From CAYMZZ01 sp046297935 (lineage in GTDB: Bacteria; Bacteroidota; Bacteroidia; Chitinophagales; Chitinophagaceae): DNA of 64,000 nucleotides. Shown piece by piece: positions 1-7,886 of the stretch (within the stretch, counting starts at the first letter, position 1; each line of letters begins with the position of its first letter). Made by a program: the position numbers and the translations under genes. Below the pieces are notes generated by a model. That model was not told the origin of the DNA, ran no database searches, and saw only the letters and a list, made by a program, of their open reading frames with translations. The stretch lies in contig JBKBHA010000015.1 in NCBI GenBank assembly GCA_046297935.1, forward strand, positions 26,071 through 90,070, written 5' to 3'.

Positions 1-222
1 AGGATTATGACGCACGCGGGCTACTTCGCGAATACCATATACCATGATGCCCGCTTCAGCCAGCACTACAAAGTAATAGGTAAAGCCATCAATAAATCCA
101 ACCTTCCCTACCCCCTCCGGATCTAACATACGCGACACATAAGGAATGGATACCAATGGTACCAGCACCTGACTCAACGACAGTAAAAAATTGAAGAACA
201 GATTTCGTTTTACGCCTTGCAA
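1..222 (-). CDS. Polysaccharide flippase (Wzx-like), N-terminal fragment
   Basis: The reverse strand encodes 74 residues in one open frame that runs off the left edge of the window. The N-terminus is basic (KRN) and followed by a long hydrophobic helix, then a PYVSRMLDPEGVGKVGF stretch and a second hydrophobic segment. This is the usual start of O-antigen/exopolysaccharide flippases of the MATE/MVF superfamily, which move lipid-linked glycan units across the inner membrane. No ATG fits: the first possible codon after the in-frame stop is TTG at 222-220, so the start is tentative. The divergent glycosyltransferase at 446 supports a polysaccharide locus. Only the first two membrane segments are visible. 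Confidence 0.6.
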   Translation of the reverse strand, partial: MQGVKRNLFFNFLLSLSQVLVPLVSIPYVSRMLDPEGVGKVGFIDGFTYYFVVLAEAGIMVYGIREVARVRHNP

Positions 223-326
223 TAGTTAAAAGGTAATAATTAGAAAGTAATACACCGTACGCACCACCCAGCCGAAAATACCAAATTCCCCGCTTTCGGA
301 TAGCATTTCCACCTCCCCACTTCCCT

Positions 327-344
327 CCCAACGCATGCGTTGGG
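327..344. repeat. 18-bp perfect palindrome
   Basis: CCCAACGCATGCGTTGGG reads the same on both strands. It lies between the divergent flippase and glycosyltransferase, just before the heptamer array. It may be a REP-like dispersed palindrome or part of a divergent regulatory region; no second copy was noticed in the window. Confidence 0.6.
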
Positions 345-353
345 ACTACGAAT

Positions 354-430
354 CACTCTCCACTCTCCATTCTCCACTCCCCACTTTCCACTCCCCGCTT
401 TCCACTCCCCACTTTCCACTTCCCACTTTT
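354..430. repeat. Heptamer tandem array (CAYTYYC), 11 units
   Basis: Eleven 7-bp units such as CACTCTC, CACTCCC and CACTTTC follow one another without a register break. The plus strand is almost pure pyrimidine plus A. The array ends 15 bp before the GTG start of the glycosyltransferase, so it lies in that gene's promoter or leader. Unit length is not a multiple of 3, so gain or loss of units would shift any frame read through it. Confidence 0.85.
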
Positions 431-445
431 TACCTAACTTCCCTC

Positions 446-1570
446 GTGCCTCAAATCGTCATCTACGAAACCACTCATTTCGAAAACATCCCCACGCTGG
501 TCGAATTGTTCGGATTGCCGGGCAATCGCATTACCATTTTCTGTTCGCGTGAAGCCTGGCTGCAGTGTAAGCATTTGCAGCCGATAGTGCAGGTAAACCC
601 CGAATGGCAGTTGCAGGACGCCGACATGTCGAGACGAGCTTTTTTGCAACAACTCTGGCGATGGTTGGAGCCTTCAAAAGTGGACCTGTTAATCGTGAAC
701 ACCGCTTCTGATAATTTTTGGAAACTGGCCGCCATTTGTCGAAAAATGAGAAACAGACGGGTTCTATTGACGGTGCACGCTATACAAGCCTATTTTTCGC
801 CTCAGCTCAATTTCAATTTTCGCCGTATTGTAAGAGTAACCGGCAAATGGATTCTTCGGCGAAACGTGAAAGAATATATTGTGCACTCGCGAGCTATGTT
901 GCCGGCGATGCGTCGGAATTTGCCAGCTTCGGTGCCTGTACACTGGATACCTGGTGCAATAGGTGGAACAGCCACAAGAGCCATTCCATCGTTTCCACTG
1001 CATTTGGTCATTGCAGGGTCTGTAGATGCACGCAGGAGGCGATATGAAGAACTTTTTCAATGGCTGCCGCTTGTTGATTTTCCTTTGAAGATTACTTTGC
1101 TCGGGGGCAGCGACAATGAATACGCGAAAACGCTGATAGGCAAATTGGCGGCCGTCGCCAACAGCCAGGTGGGCATTGCCACTTACACCAAAGATGCTAT
1201 CCCTCAGGAAGAATACGATGCTGTACTATCAGAAGCACACTTTATTTATCAGCCTTCGGTAGAGCAGACGATCCTGGAAGATGGCGCAGTGGAAACCTAC
1301 GGTTTGACGGTCAATTCCGGCGTCTTTGGCGACGCATGCCGGCATCTTCTGCCAATAATCATTCCTTCCAGCCTTAATGTAGATCCCGTGTATGAGCATA
1401 TGGCGTTTCGCTACCAGACTGTAGCCGAACTGGTCAGCTTCCTGCGCAACATCAGGGATGTGCAGGCTTACGAATGTTGGCAGCAAAAGGCTTTTGAACT
1501 TAAAACACACCTGAGCGCCGAAAAAATACGTGCTTATACTCCTGGCCTTTTTGGACTTCGCGGGGGATGA
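446..1570 (+). CDS. Putative GT-B glycosyltransferase
   Basis: A protein of about 374 residues that looks like a two-domain GT-B glycosyltransferase: an alternating beta/alpha N-terminal half, a middle HWIPGAIGG turn, and a C-terminal Rossmann-like half beginning near LHLVIAGSVD. The reading frame stays open upstream into the heptamer array, but the first 37 codons there are just translated repeats (HSPLPTF-like). I therefore choose GTG at 446, which gives a normal N-terminus starting PQIVIYETT. The neighbouring flippase suggests a role in surface-glycan assembly; donor and acceptor are unknown. The 3' end overlaps the convergent gene by 37 bp. It could also be a related sugar-nucleotide-dependent enzyme, since no diagnostic catalytic motif is clear. 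Confidence 0.55.
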   Translation: MPQIVIYETTHFENIPTLVELFGLPGNRITIFCSREAWLQCKHLQPIVQVNPEWQLQDADMSRRAFLQQLWRWLEPSKVDLLIVNTASDNFWKLAAICRKMRNRRVLLTVHAIQAYFSPQLNFNFRRIVRVTGKWILRRNVKEYIVHSRAMLPAMRRNLPASVPVHWIPGAIGGTATRAIPSFPLHLVIAGSVDARRRRYEELFQWLPLVDFPLKITLLGGSDNEYAKTLIGKLAAVANSQVGIATYTKDAIPQEEYDAVLSEAHFIYQPSVEQTILEDGAVETYGLTVNSGVFGDACRHLLPIIIPSSLNVDPVYEHMAFRYQTVAELVSFLRNIRDVQAYECWQQKAFELKTHLSAEKIRAYTPGLFGLRGG

Positions 1571-1983
1571 TTGATCTGGCGAAGGCGAAGAAAATTTTTT
1601 CGGTTGAAGTAGTAAAGCAGCAGAGCCACTACAATGGGTACAACGCTTGCAATCTGAAAGAATAGATAGCCGGTAAGCAAGGCGCTCACAAAAAGCCAAC
1701 ACATCACAACCCCTCCTTTAAATAATCGCCAGTCGGTAAGAGGTGTTACAACTTCAAAACTGAAATAACCCGGACCATTAAAATGCAATTGCTGCGTGCT
1801 GGAAACATGAAACCCATCAGTTAGCACCAAAGCGGGGTGATCTTCGGTGAGCGGCAGAACCACCGGCTCATCCTTCGGTAGAGCCAGAATCAATTGATTG
1901 TTTACCACCACCCTCACCGGCAGCCATTTTAGTACCAGTTGCTTCTTCAGCTTAAAGATGATATAATAAGGAGCCTGGTTCAA
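1534..1983 (-). CDS. Hypothetical two-helix membrane protein
   Basis: This 149-residue protein is not recognised. The first 90 residues are beta-rich and soluble-looking, then two adjacent hydrophobic helices (about 91-110 and 113-128) lead into a basic tail (NRKNFLRLRQ). The only upstream start is TTG at 1983, directly abutting the tpiA stop, which implies translational coupling. It is probably the last gene of the GlmU-like/tpiA operon. The 3' end overlaps the convergent glycosyltransferase by 37 bp, so the two transcripts collide there. Confidence 0.6.
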   Translation of the reverse strand: MNQAPYYIIFKLKKQLVLKWLPVRVVVNNQLILALPKDEPVVLPLTEDHPALVLTDGFHVSSTQQLHFNGPGYFSFEVVTPLTDWRLFKGGVVMCWLFVSALLTGYLFFQIASVVPIVVALLLYYFNRKNFLRLRQINHPPRSPKRPGV

Positions 1984-2748
1984 TCAGGGCAATGCCCGGA
2001 TGATTTCTACGAAATCGGATGCAACCAGCGACGCACCTCCAACAAGGCCGCCATCCACATCTGGACAGGCAAAAAGCTCGCGGGCGTTGCCTGCTTTTAC
2101 GCTGCCTCCGTAAAGAATGGATATATTGTCCGCAACCGCCGATCCGTATTGTCCGGCCAATATAGAACGCAAATGTGCGTGCATTTCTTGTGCCTGTTCG
2201 GTAGAAGCTGTCTTTCCCGTACCAATCGCCCAAATAGGCTCATAAGCGATGATCAAATTCTGCAATTGCTCTGCCGACAAATGAAACAGGGACTCCCTCA
2301 ATTGAACAGCTACATAATCGTTTTGTGTTCCCGCATCGCGAATTTGTAACGGTTCCCCGCAACAGAATACCGGTGTTATTTTTGACTCCAGGCAAGCATT
2401 CACTTTTTCTGCCAGCATGGCGTTGGTTTCGCCAAAATACTCACGGCGTTCGCTATGTCCTACCAGGCAATATTGTAAACCGAGTGAGGACAGCATTTCC
2501 GTAGACACCTCACCGGTATAAGCGCCAGATTTTTTATGATGGCAGTTTTGAGCAGCCACCTGAAAATTGTTTTCATTCTCTACTTCGCTACGTGCCATCA
2601 GCAGATATGGATAGGGCACTGCAAACAGAACTAACTGATGAGCCGCCAATTCAATCCGGTTAACCAGAATATCATCCAACAACTGTTCGCCCTGTTGATA
2701 GGTTAAATTCATCTTCCAGTTAGCCGCTGCAATCTTTTTTCTCATCAT
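1984..2748 (-). CDS. tpiA: Triosephosphate isomerase
   Basis: TpiA interconverts dihydroxyacetone phosphate and glyceraldehyde 3-phosphate in cytosolic glycolysis and gluconeogenesis. The 254 residues form a standard single TIM barrel. Visible active-site elements are Asn10 and Lys12 in AANWKMN, the electrophile His98 in VGHSERR, the base Glu170 in AYEPIWAIGTGKT followed by flexible loop 6, and the phosphate-binding YGGS and GGLVGGAS turns. It lies 43 bp downstream of the GlmU-like gene and abuts the small membrane-protein gene, so all three probably share a transcript. No key residue is missing. Confidence 0.97.
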   Translation of the reverse strand: MMRKKIAAANWKMNLTYQQGEQLLDDILVNRIELAAHQLVLFAVPYPYLLMARSEVENENNFQVAAQNCHHKKSGAYTGEVSTEMLSSLGLQYCLVGHSERREYFGETNAMLAEKVNACLESKITPVFCCGEPLQIRDAGTQNDYVAVQLRESLFHLSAEQLQNLIIAYEPIWAIGTGKTASTEQAQEMHAHLRSILAGQYGSAVADNISILYGGSVKAGNARELFACPDVDGGLVGGASLVASDFVEIIRALP

Positions 2749-2791
2749 TAGTGCCGATTTACATGGATAGCCTATCCACTTATTGAATTAA

Positions 2792-3970
2792 TTAAAGATG
2801 GTCAAAGATATATCGTAGAATGGTTTTTTTCTCCGATAACAACGATTGCTTCTTGAGTTTTTTCCAGCCTTCAATATCCTGAAGTGCTTTTTCGAATTCA
2901 TAACGGGTCACCCCATCACTTCCCCAGGAGAAATGCGGAATATATTTCGGCGTTAATCCAGGCCCCGCCACATGACAGCACACGCCGATCACCGTTCCGG
3001 TGTTGATCGACGTATTAATGGTTGTTCGGGAATAATCGCCCATCAACACGCCGCATTTCTGGCCGGCATCCATTTCACCCTGGGCAGTCCAGATGCGAAC
3101 TGTGCCTGCATTGTTCTTTAGGTTCGAATTCGTTGTACCGGCACCCATATTGCACCATTCGCCAACCACCGAATCGCCCAGGTAACCATCGTGAGCCTTG
3201 TTGCTATAACCAAACATGACGGAATTTTTGATTTCTCCGCCAGCTACACAATAAGGACCAATGCTGGTAGCGCCATATACTTTGGCTCCCATTTTCAAAC
3301 AGGAATTGTCGCCTAAAGCAAATGGCCCTCTAATGGCGCAGGCCTCCATGATTTCCGCGTCACGACCAATATAAACCGGGCCGTTTTGTGTATTGATGAT
3401 ACAGGGATGCAACAATGCCCCCTTTTCTAAAAAAACCGCCCCATCGCCCAACACGGTGCAATGTGCCGGAATTGGTTCAGACATTCGACCAGCCACAATC
3501 GATTCAAAGTCCTCACGAATGGCCCAGTCATTAAGCTGAAAAATATCCCAGGGGTATTGTATGCTGTGCAATTCACCGTCGTACGGTACAGCACGATTAA
3601 CCTGAATTTGGTGAGGCCCCTTCAGTTCGCTCTTGCTGATACGAAAAGCAATACCTGAGTTGCCCGAGGCAGAAAGAAATTCTCCCGCCTTTAATGCCTT
3701 CACCGCACGAACCAATTTGGCATCAGGAAGTATGTTTCCATGTATCATTATACAGGTTCCCTCGCCAACTGCTTCGCTTACCGTTTTTGCATGCGACAAA
3801 TCTTTATAGTCATCTTCTTTTCTGTCGAAAGACGGAAGTCCAAGGGCCCGTTCCCATTTTTCACGGATCGTCAATATGCCCACCCGAATATCCTGAATCT
3901 GACGGGTGAGTGTGAACGGATACAATTTCTCCGGCTGACAAAATTCTTCGGTGAATAATATGCAACTCAT
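2792..3970 (-). CDS. GlmU-like sugar nucleotidyltransferase/left-handed beta-helix protein
   Basis: This 392-residue protein belongs to the Bacteroidota GlmU-family group. The N-terminal part (about 1-190) resembles a nucleotidyltransferase fold but lacks an obvious GxGTRM-type pyrophosphorylase loop. The C-terminal part (about 190-345) has hexapeptide-type left-handed beta-helix repeats, including GLTPKY and NMGAGTTNSN, which resemble the acetyltransferase domain of GlmU. A role in nucleotide-sugar or cell-wall precursor supply is likely, but the substrate is not evident. It is the first gene of the tpiA operon, and its leader contains an octamer array. Classical GlmU is longer, so I do not assign glmU. 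Confidence 0.75.
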   Translation of the reverse strand: MSCILFTEEFCQPEKLYPFTLTRQIQDIRVGILTIREKWERALGLPSFDRKEDDYKDLSHAKTVSEAVGEGTCIMIHGNILPDAKLVRAVKALKAGEFLSASGNSGIAFRISKSELKGPHQIQVNRAVPYDGELHSIQYPWDIFQLNDWAIREDFESIVAGRMSEPIPAHCTVLGDGAVFLEKGALLHPCIINTQNGPVYIGRDAEIMEACAIRGPFALGDNSCLKMGAKVYGATSIGPYCVAGGEIKNSVMFGYSNKAHDGYLGDSVVGEWCNMGAGTTNSNLKNNAGTVRIWTAQGEMDAGQKCGVLMGDYSRTTINTSINTGTVIGVCCHVAGPGLTPKYIPHFSWGSDGVTRYEFEKALQDIEGWKKLKKQSLLSEKKTILRYIFDHL

Positions 3971-3971
3971 T

Positions 3972-4035
3972 AATTGTTGAATTGTTGAAGTGTTGAGTTG
4001 TTTAGTTGTTTAGGTGTTGAGGTGTTTAGTTGTTG
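3972..4035. repeat. Octamer tandem array (ARKTGTTK), 8 units
   Basis: Eight 8-bp units in exact register, AATTGTTG twice and then AAGTGTTG, AGTTGTTT and related forms. The array starts 2 bp from the GlmU-like start codon and lies downstream of its predicted promoter, so it would be transcribed as the mRNA leader. The same units recur at 31474-31561. Confidence 0.85.
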
Positions 4036-4072
4036 GTTGGAAATTTTTTTGATTGGTGGGTGAACTCGTTTT

Positions 4073-4080
4073 CAAATTTA
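4073..4080 (-). promoter_or_regulatory. Predicted -7 element of the GlmU-like/tpiA operon
   Basis: On the minus strand TAAATTTG matches the Bacteroidota -7 consensus TAnnTTTG. It lies about 100 bp before the GlmU-like start and after the L31 terminator. No clear TTG -33 box is seen at the right spacing. Confidence 0.45.
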
Positions 4081-4092
4081 CCATTTCAACCG

Positions 4093-4126
4093 CAAAAAAA
4101 ACGACCCCCTGAAGAATCAGGAGGTC
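4093..4126 (-). terminator. Rho-independent terminator of rpmE2
   Basis: On the minus strand an imperfect stem pairs GACCTCCTGA with TCAGGGGGTC around a short TTCT loop, followed by a run of eight T. It lies about 70 bp after the L31 stop codon. Confidence 0.8.
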
Positions 4127-4193
4127 TTAAAGTATAGCCATGAAAAACAAAACTCTTTGCACTCGCTCAGAGTCTGGTCTTAAAACTAAGTAA

Positions 4194-4445
4194 TTATTTT
4201 TTCTTCTCGTATTTCTTCTTGAACTTGTCAATACGGCCGGCTGTATCTACCAGTACATTCTTACCAGTGAAGAATGGGTGCGATGTGCTCGAAATCTCCA
4301 GCTTGATCAGCGGATATTCTTTGCCATCTTCCCACTGAACCGTTTCCTTGGTAGCAGCTGTGGAGCGGCTAAGGAAGGAATGACCATTGCTCATGTCCTT
4401 GAAAACGACCAGTCGGTAGGATTCAGGATGGATACCTTTTTTCAT
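4194..4445 (-). CDS. rpmE2: 50S ribosomal protein L31, type B
   Basis: An 83-residue large-subunit protein beginning MKKGIHPESYRLVVFKD, with the type B features FLSRST, SSTSHPFFTGK and GRIDKFKKKY. No CxxC zinc-binding pair is present, which marks the zinc-independent C- form. Such paralogues replace Zn-L31 when zinc is short in some bacteria; whether this genome has a Zn form cannot be told from the window. It stands alone between its own promoter (4509-4516) and terminator (4093-4126). The 5' leader contains a 7-bp perfect stem-loop that could serve autoregulation. Confidence 0.95.
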   Translation of the reverse strand: MKKGIHPESYRLVVFKDMSNGHSFLSRSTAATKETVQWEDGKEYPLIKLEISSTSHPFFTGKNVLVDTAGRIDKFKKKYEKKK

Positions 4446-4465
4446 ATTTTCCTGATTTTGAAGGT

Positions 4466-4485
4466 TGTACGGATTTTGCCGTACA
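4466..4485 (-). promoter_or_regulatory. Stem-loop in the rpmE2 5' leader
   Basis: TGTACGG and CCGTACA pair perfectly over a 6-nt loop, 20 nt upstream of the L31 start and downstream of the predicted promoter. L31 leader structures are known in other bacterial groups; a match to any of them is not shown here. Confidence 0.5.
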
Positions 4486-4508
4486 GTTTGTTTTTAAATT
4501 TGAGTGGG

Positions 4509-4516
4509 CAAAGGTA
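4509..4516 (-). promoter_or_regulatory. Predicted -7 element of rpmE2
   Basis: TACCTTTG on the minus strand matches TAnnTTTG exactly. It would start transcription about 60 nt before the L31 start codon, giving a leader that includes the stem-loop at 4466-4485. Confidence 0.55.
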
Positions 4517-4563
4517 GGGATTTATTAGAGAAAATAGAAGAAAAAGAGCTGATTTGAAAATAC

Positions 4564-4654
4564 CACTCTCCACTCCCCACTCTCCACTTTCCATTCCCCA
4601 CTCCCCACTTTCCATTCCCCACTTTCCATTCCCCACTCCCCACTCAGCATTCCT
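4564..4654. repeat. Heptamer tandem array (CAYTYYC), 13 units
   Basis: Thirteen 7-bp units in exact register, the same CACTCCC/CACTTTC/CATTCCC family as at 354-430. It lies between the divergent ends of the rpmE2 promoter region and the yajQ 3' end. It runs directly into a 16-mer, CTGTTCCCGCAGATTT (4653-4668), that recurs exactly at 31658-31673. Confidence 0.85.
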
Positions 4655-4694
4655 GTTCCCGCAGATTTCACCGCAAATGACGCAAATAATCGTC

Positions 4695-4778
4695 TCACCT
4701 TTCACGTTTCCCGTTTCACGTTTCACCTTTCACCTTTCACCTCTCACCTCTCACCTTTCACCTCTCACCTTTCACCTC
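4695..4778. repeat. Heptamer tandem array (TCACSTY), 12 units
   Basis: Twelve 7-bp units in exact register, mostly TCACCTT and TCACCTC with early TCACGTT forms. The array ends 2 bp before the yajQ stop codon. With 4564-4668 it makes a compound, strand-asymmetric polypyrimidine block of about 215 bp that holds no gene. Confidence 0.85.
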
Positions 4779-4780
4779 TC

Positions 4781-5272
4781 TCAATCCCGAAAATTCTCAT
4801 ACTGCAACGGCAACCCCAATCCCCAGCTTTTGGAAGCCTGTATGATAGCCTGTAAATCGTCTATTTTTTTGCCCGTCACTCTTACCAGGTCATCGTTGAT
4901 GCTGGCCTGTACTTTCAATCCCGATTCCTTGATGTTTTTTACGATCTTCTTGGCATCCTCCTGTTTCAGGCCGTTGCGCACGCTCACTTCCTTTTTCCAG
5001 TGCTTGCCGCTCTGACTGCCTTCTTTAGAGAGGTCAAACGCCTCAGGAGCAATTCCCTGCTTGTGAGCACGGTTGATCAACACATCCAGCAACTGGCGCA
5101 TTTTCATGTCATCGTCGGTCTCGATATTGAGTTTAAATTCCTTTTTGTTCAAGTCTATCACCACATGGCTCCCCTTAAAATCGAAGCGGTTGCTGATTTC
5201 CTTGGTCGTTACATTCACCGCATTGTCGAGGGCTTGCGCGTCTACTTTGCTTACGAAGTCGAATGAAGGCAT
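4781..5272 (-). CDS. yajQ: YajQ-family nucleotide-binding protein
   Basis: A 163-residue UPF0234/YajQ protein, the usual family length, built of two ferredoxin-like halves. Recognisable segments are MPSFDFVSKVD at the start, TKEISNRFDFKG, the central SGKHWKKEVSVRNGL and the C-terminal VRVTGKKIDDLQ. Members bind nucleotides, and some Xanthomonas and Pseudomonas homologues bind cyclic di-GMP; that ligand is not proven here. The gene is followed almost at once by a heptamer array instead of a normal terminator. Confidence 0.93.
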   Translation of the reverse strand: MPSFDFVSKVDAQALDNAVNVTTKEISNRFDFKGSHVVIDLNKKEFKLNIETDDDMKMRQLLDVLINRAHKQGIAPEAFDLSKEGSQSGKHWKKEVSVRNGLKQEDAKKIVKNIKESGLKVQASINDDLVRVTGKKIDDLQAIIQASKSWGLGLPLQYENFRD

Positions 5273-5348
5273 ATGCTTTTATTTGAAGTGTAATTAATCG
5301 GCAACAGCTGGCCGTTGTGGCGAAAGTACAAAGCTTTGCCGGGCACGC

Positions 5349-5375
5349 AAAAAGCCCCGCCTGGAAAGGCGGGGC
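5349..5375 (-). terminator. Rho-independent terminator after the beta-barrel protein gene
   Basis: A perfect 8-bp stem, GCCCCGCC with GGCGGGGC around TTTCCA on the minus strand, is followed by TTTTT. It lies about 80 bp downstream of the stop at 5454 and just upstream of yajQ. Confidence 0.9.
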
Positions 5376-5453
5376 GACATTCACTGAGAAAGGCTTAAAT
5401 AGGTACTGTCGGGTCACAAAACCGGGTAATCTCCGGCTGATGACCAGCTTAAA

Positions 5454-7886
5454 TTAGTTTGATTTAACACGGCTGGCTTCATCATCGGCACTGCTGCTAC
5501 GGCGGCGCTCAGGCTTGATATTAGCTTTGCCAAAACGGTAAGTAAAGCTGAGGTTCACCTGGCGGCTGTCGCGGTTGCCTGAAATATCCACATCCACATC
5601 ACTATAACGGGCATAGCCATTCATTTTCTGTGTCCAGAATATATCGCGGATTCCCAATTTCAAGGTTCCCTTCTTCTGCAGCACCTGCTTAGAAATTCCG
5701 GCGTTCAGCGCGCCCATTGATTTAATTACCAGCAAACCCTCCAGACCAGCAGTGCGATACCATCCACTCAGCTCTGCATTCCAGCCCTTGCCGAGCGTGA
5801 ATGTGTTGTTCATGTTGAATACAAACGTTTCGAATGAAATCTTTACCGGGTCGTTGTTGTACAGCCCTTTATAAAAATTGTGATAGCCATTCACATATAC
5901 ATTGCTGTTCCACCACTTTCTGACCGGTATATTGGCCATGATCGCAATTCCAAACTGACGCATATTGCTCAGGTTCTCGCGGGTCTGATAGGTTTCGTTC
6001 TTGGCTGTATTTTGCTTCAGCAATTCAGTAATGATATCATTGGTTTCAGTATAGTTAAGCGTTGTGGTCAGGAAGCGCTTGAACGTATGACTGACTTCGA
6101 AGTTGTGCGTAAACTGCGGCTGCAGATAAGGGTTACCCTGACCATAGGTCAATGAGTCAAGGAAGAAAATAAAAGGGTTCAGGTCGTCGTAGTCCGGACG
6201 GGTCAACCGACGGCTATAGCTGAAATTCCACTGATGATTGTCGCTGGCATTGTATCCCACCCCCACATTCGGAAACAGATTGGTATAGTTGCGTCGGAAG
6301 CTCGAATCATTGCTCAGCTGATGGCCTTTTGCGACTGTATTTTCCAAACGCAGACCGAGGTTCAGTTCCCATTTTTTAATACTGCGCGACATAATAGCAT
6401 ACGCAGCATTGATATTCTCTTCATAAACGAAGTGGTTGCTACGAGTATCCGGTACCCACACCGAACCACTATTGCGCAGGTATTCCACCTGATTATCGGT
6501 TTCTACGTAGCTCGACTTCAAACCAGCTTCCAGTTTCCAGCCTGAACGGAAAGGATGAATATAGTCTACTTTGCCGCTATAGATATTGATGAGCGAGGGG
6601 ATCAGGCCCTTCAATACTGCATCATCGCCTGTTTTCACATCGTTGTGATCGCGACTCTCGGTAGTGAGCAAGGAGTTACTCCTGTTGTCGTAGCGGAGAT
6701 AGTCAAAATCGGCAGTAATTTCCCGGCCGGTTGAGTCAAATGTATGCTTGTAGTTGAAATTGCTGGTCAGGTTTCGCGAGCGACGGTGATTGTCTGAATA
6801 GGTAAAGAGTTTCGATTGGATATTACCGTTTGCATCGCGAATATTGGTACGACTGTAAGGACCTTCGTCGGTGTTGTTAAAACCATAGTTAACTACCACA
6901 CCTGCCACGTCTTTCTTGCTGAAGTAATAGTCGGTGCCAAGCTTGAAGTTGTGATAATCGCCCACGAAATAAGGCCGAGAGTACTGATCGATTGTGCGAA
7001 CAAGGCTCATGTTGCCATCGTAAAGCTTGCGGTCAATGTTCAGGTTATTGAAACCTTCATAACGTCCACCGTTGTAGCCTCCAAATACGTTTAACTTGTC
7101 GTTGCGATAGTTCAGATTAATGCCACCATTAAAACGGGGATATTTACCTTGCGTATAGTTGGCATTGGCATTACCGTTCATGCCCTTCACTGTTCCTTTC
7201 TTAGTCTTAATGTTGATGATACCGCTGTTGCCGGCAGCATCGTACCGGGCGGGCGGATTGGTCATTACCTCAATCTGTTCCAGTTGAGTGCTCTGCATAT
7301 TTTTCAACAGAGCGGCCAGGTCGGCACCACTGAGATACGAAGGCTTACCATCGATCAATACCAATACACCCTGTTTTCCCTTCACACTGATATTACCATC
7401 ATTGTCCACTGTTACGCCGGGCGATTTTTCCAGCAGCTCAAGGGCGTTCAAACCAGCATTGGTCTGCGACGCATCCACATTGATCACCATTTTGCCAGCC
7501 TTTTGTTCAATCATCGGCTTGCGTGAGGTGATTACTACTCCACCAATGGCCTTCGAAACGGGTATCAACTGTAGCTCAGGTACCTGAACTACCGCACCTG
7601 CGCTAAGCGCTATCTTTTCGGAATACAACACTTCATGCCCCACGGCAGTCACCATTATCCGGTACTCGCCTGCAGGCACCGCATCAAACTCGTACTGGCC
7701 TTCTTTGCCGGCAACTCCCATTTTTACCAGCGACGAATCCGATGCTTTTATTAACTGAATGGTGGCAGACTCCACAACACGTGTCGTACCGTCTACTACT
7801 TTTCCCTGAATTTTTCCGCTGCTTTGGCGGGCGTTCGCCGAAACCAGAAAACTGGTCATCAACAACAGAAATAGAATCTTTCTCAT
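5454..7886 (-). CDS. TonB-dependent-receptor-like outer membrane beta-barrel protein
   Basis: An 810-residue outer-membrane protein. A signal peptide (1-20) precedes a carboxypeptidase-regulatory-like beta-sandwich (about 24-112), a plug-like domain with VLVLIDGKPSYLSG and NPPARYDAAGNSGIINIKTKKG (about 125-235), and a long aromatic-rich barrel that ends near SFTYRFGK. A tail of charged residues follows the last strand. This arrangement fits the outer_membrane_beta-barrel family 3 relatives of TonB receptors common in Bacteroidota. It lacks the SusC signature and has no SusD partner, so the cargo is unknown. The neighbouring LytS/LytTR pair is transcribed in the same direction but is separated by 446 bp. 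Confidence 0.85.
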   Translation of the reverse strand: MRKILFLLLMTSFLVSANARQSSGKIQGKVVDGTTRVVESATIQLIKASDSSLVKMGVAGKEGQYEFDAVPAGEYRIMVTAVGHEVLYSEKIALSAGAVVQVPELQLIPVSKAIGGVVITSRKPMIEQKAGKMVINVDASQTNAGLNALELLEKSPGVTVDNDGNISVKGKQGVLVLIDGKPSYLSGADLAALLKNMQSTQLEQIEVMTNPPARYDAAGNSGIINIKTKKGTVKGMNGNANANYTQGKYPRFNGGINLNYRNDKLNVFGGYNGGRYEGFNNLNIDRKLYDGNMSLVRTIDQYSRPYFVGDYHNFKLGTDYYFSKKDVAGVVVNYGFNNTDEGPYSRTNIRDANGNIQSKLFTYSDNHRRSRNLTSNFNYKHTFDSTGREITADFDYLRYDNRSNSLLTTESRDHNDVKTGDDAVLKGLIPSLINIYSGKVDYIHPFRSGWKLEAGLKSSYVETDNQVEYLRNSGSVWVPDTRSNHFVYEENINAAYAIMSRSIKKWELNLGLRLENTVAKGHQLSNDSSFRRNYTNLFPNVGVGYNASDNHQWNFSYSRRLTRPDYDDLNPFIFFLDSLTYGQGNPYLQPQFTHNFEVSHTFKRFLTTTLNYTETNDIITELLKQNTAKNETYQTRENLSNMRQFGIAIMANIPVRKWWNSNVYVNGYHNFYKGLYNNDPVKISFETFVFNMNNTFTLGKGWNAELSGWYRTAGLEGLLVIKSMGALNAGISKQVLQKKGTLKLGIRDIFWTQKMNGYARYSDVDVDISGNRDSRQVNLSFTYRFGKANIKPERRRSSSADDEASRVKSN

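Noticed and set aside
335..445. N-terminal extension of the glycosyltransferase to 335
   Set aside because: The extra 37 codons are a translation of the heptamer array; homology begins at the GTG at 446.
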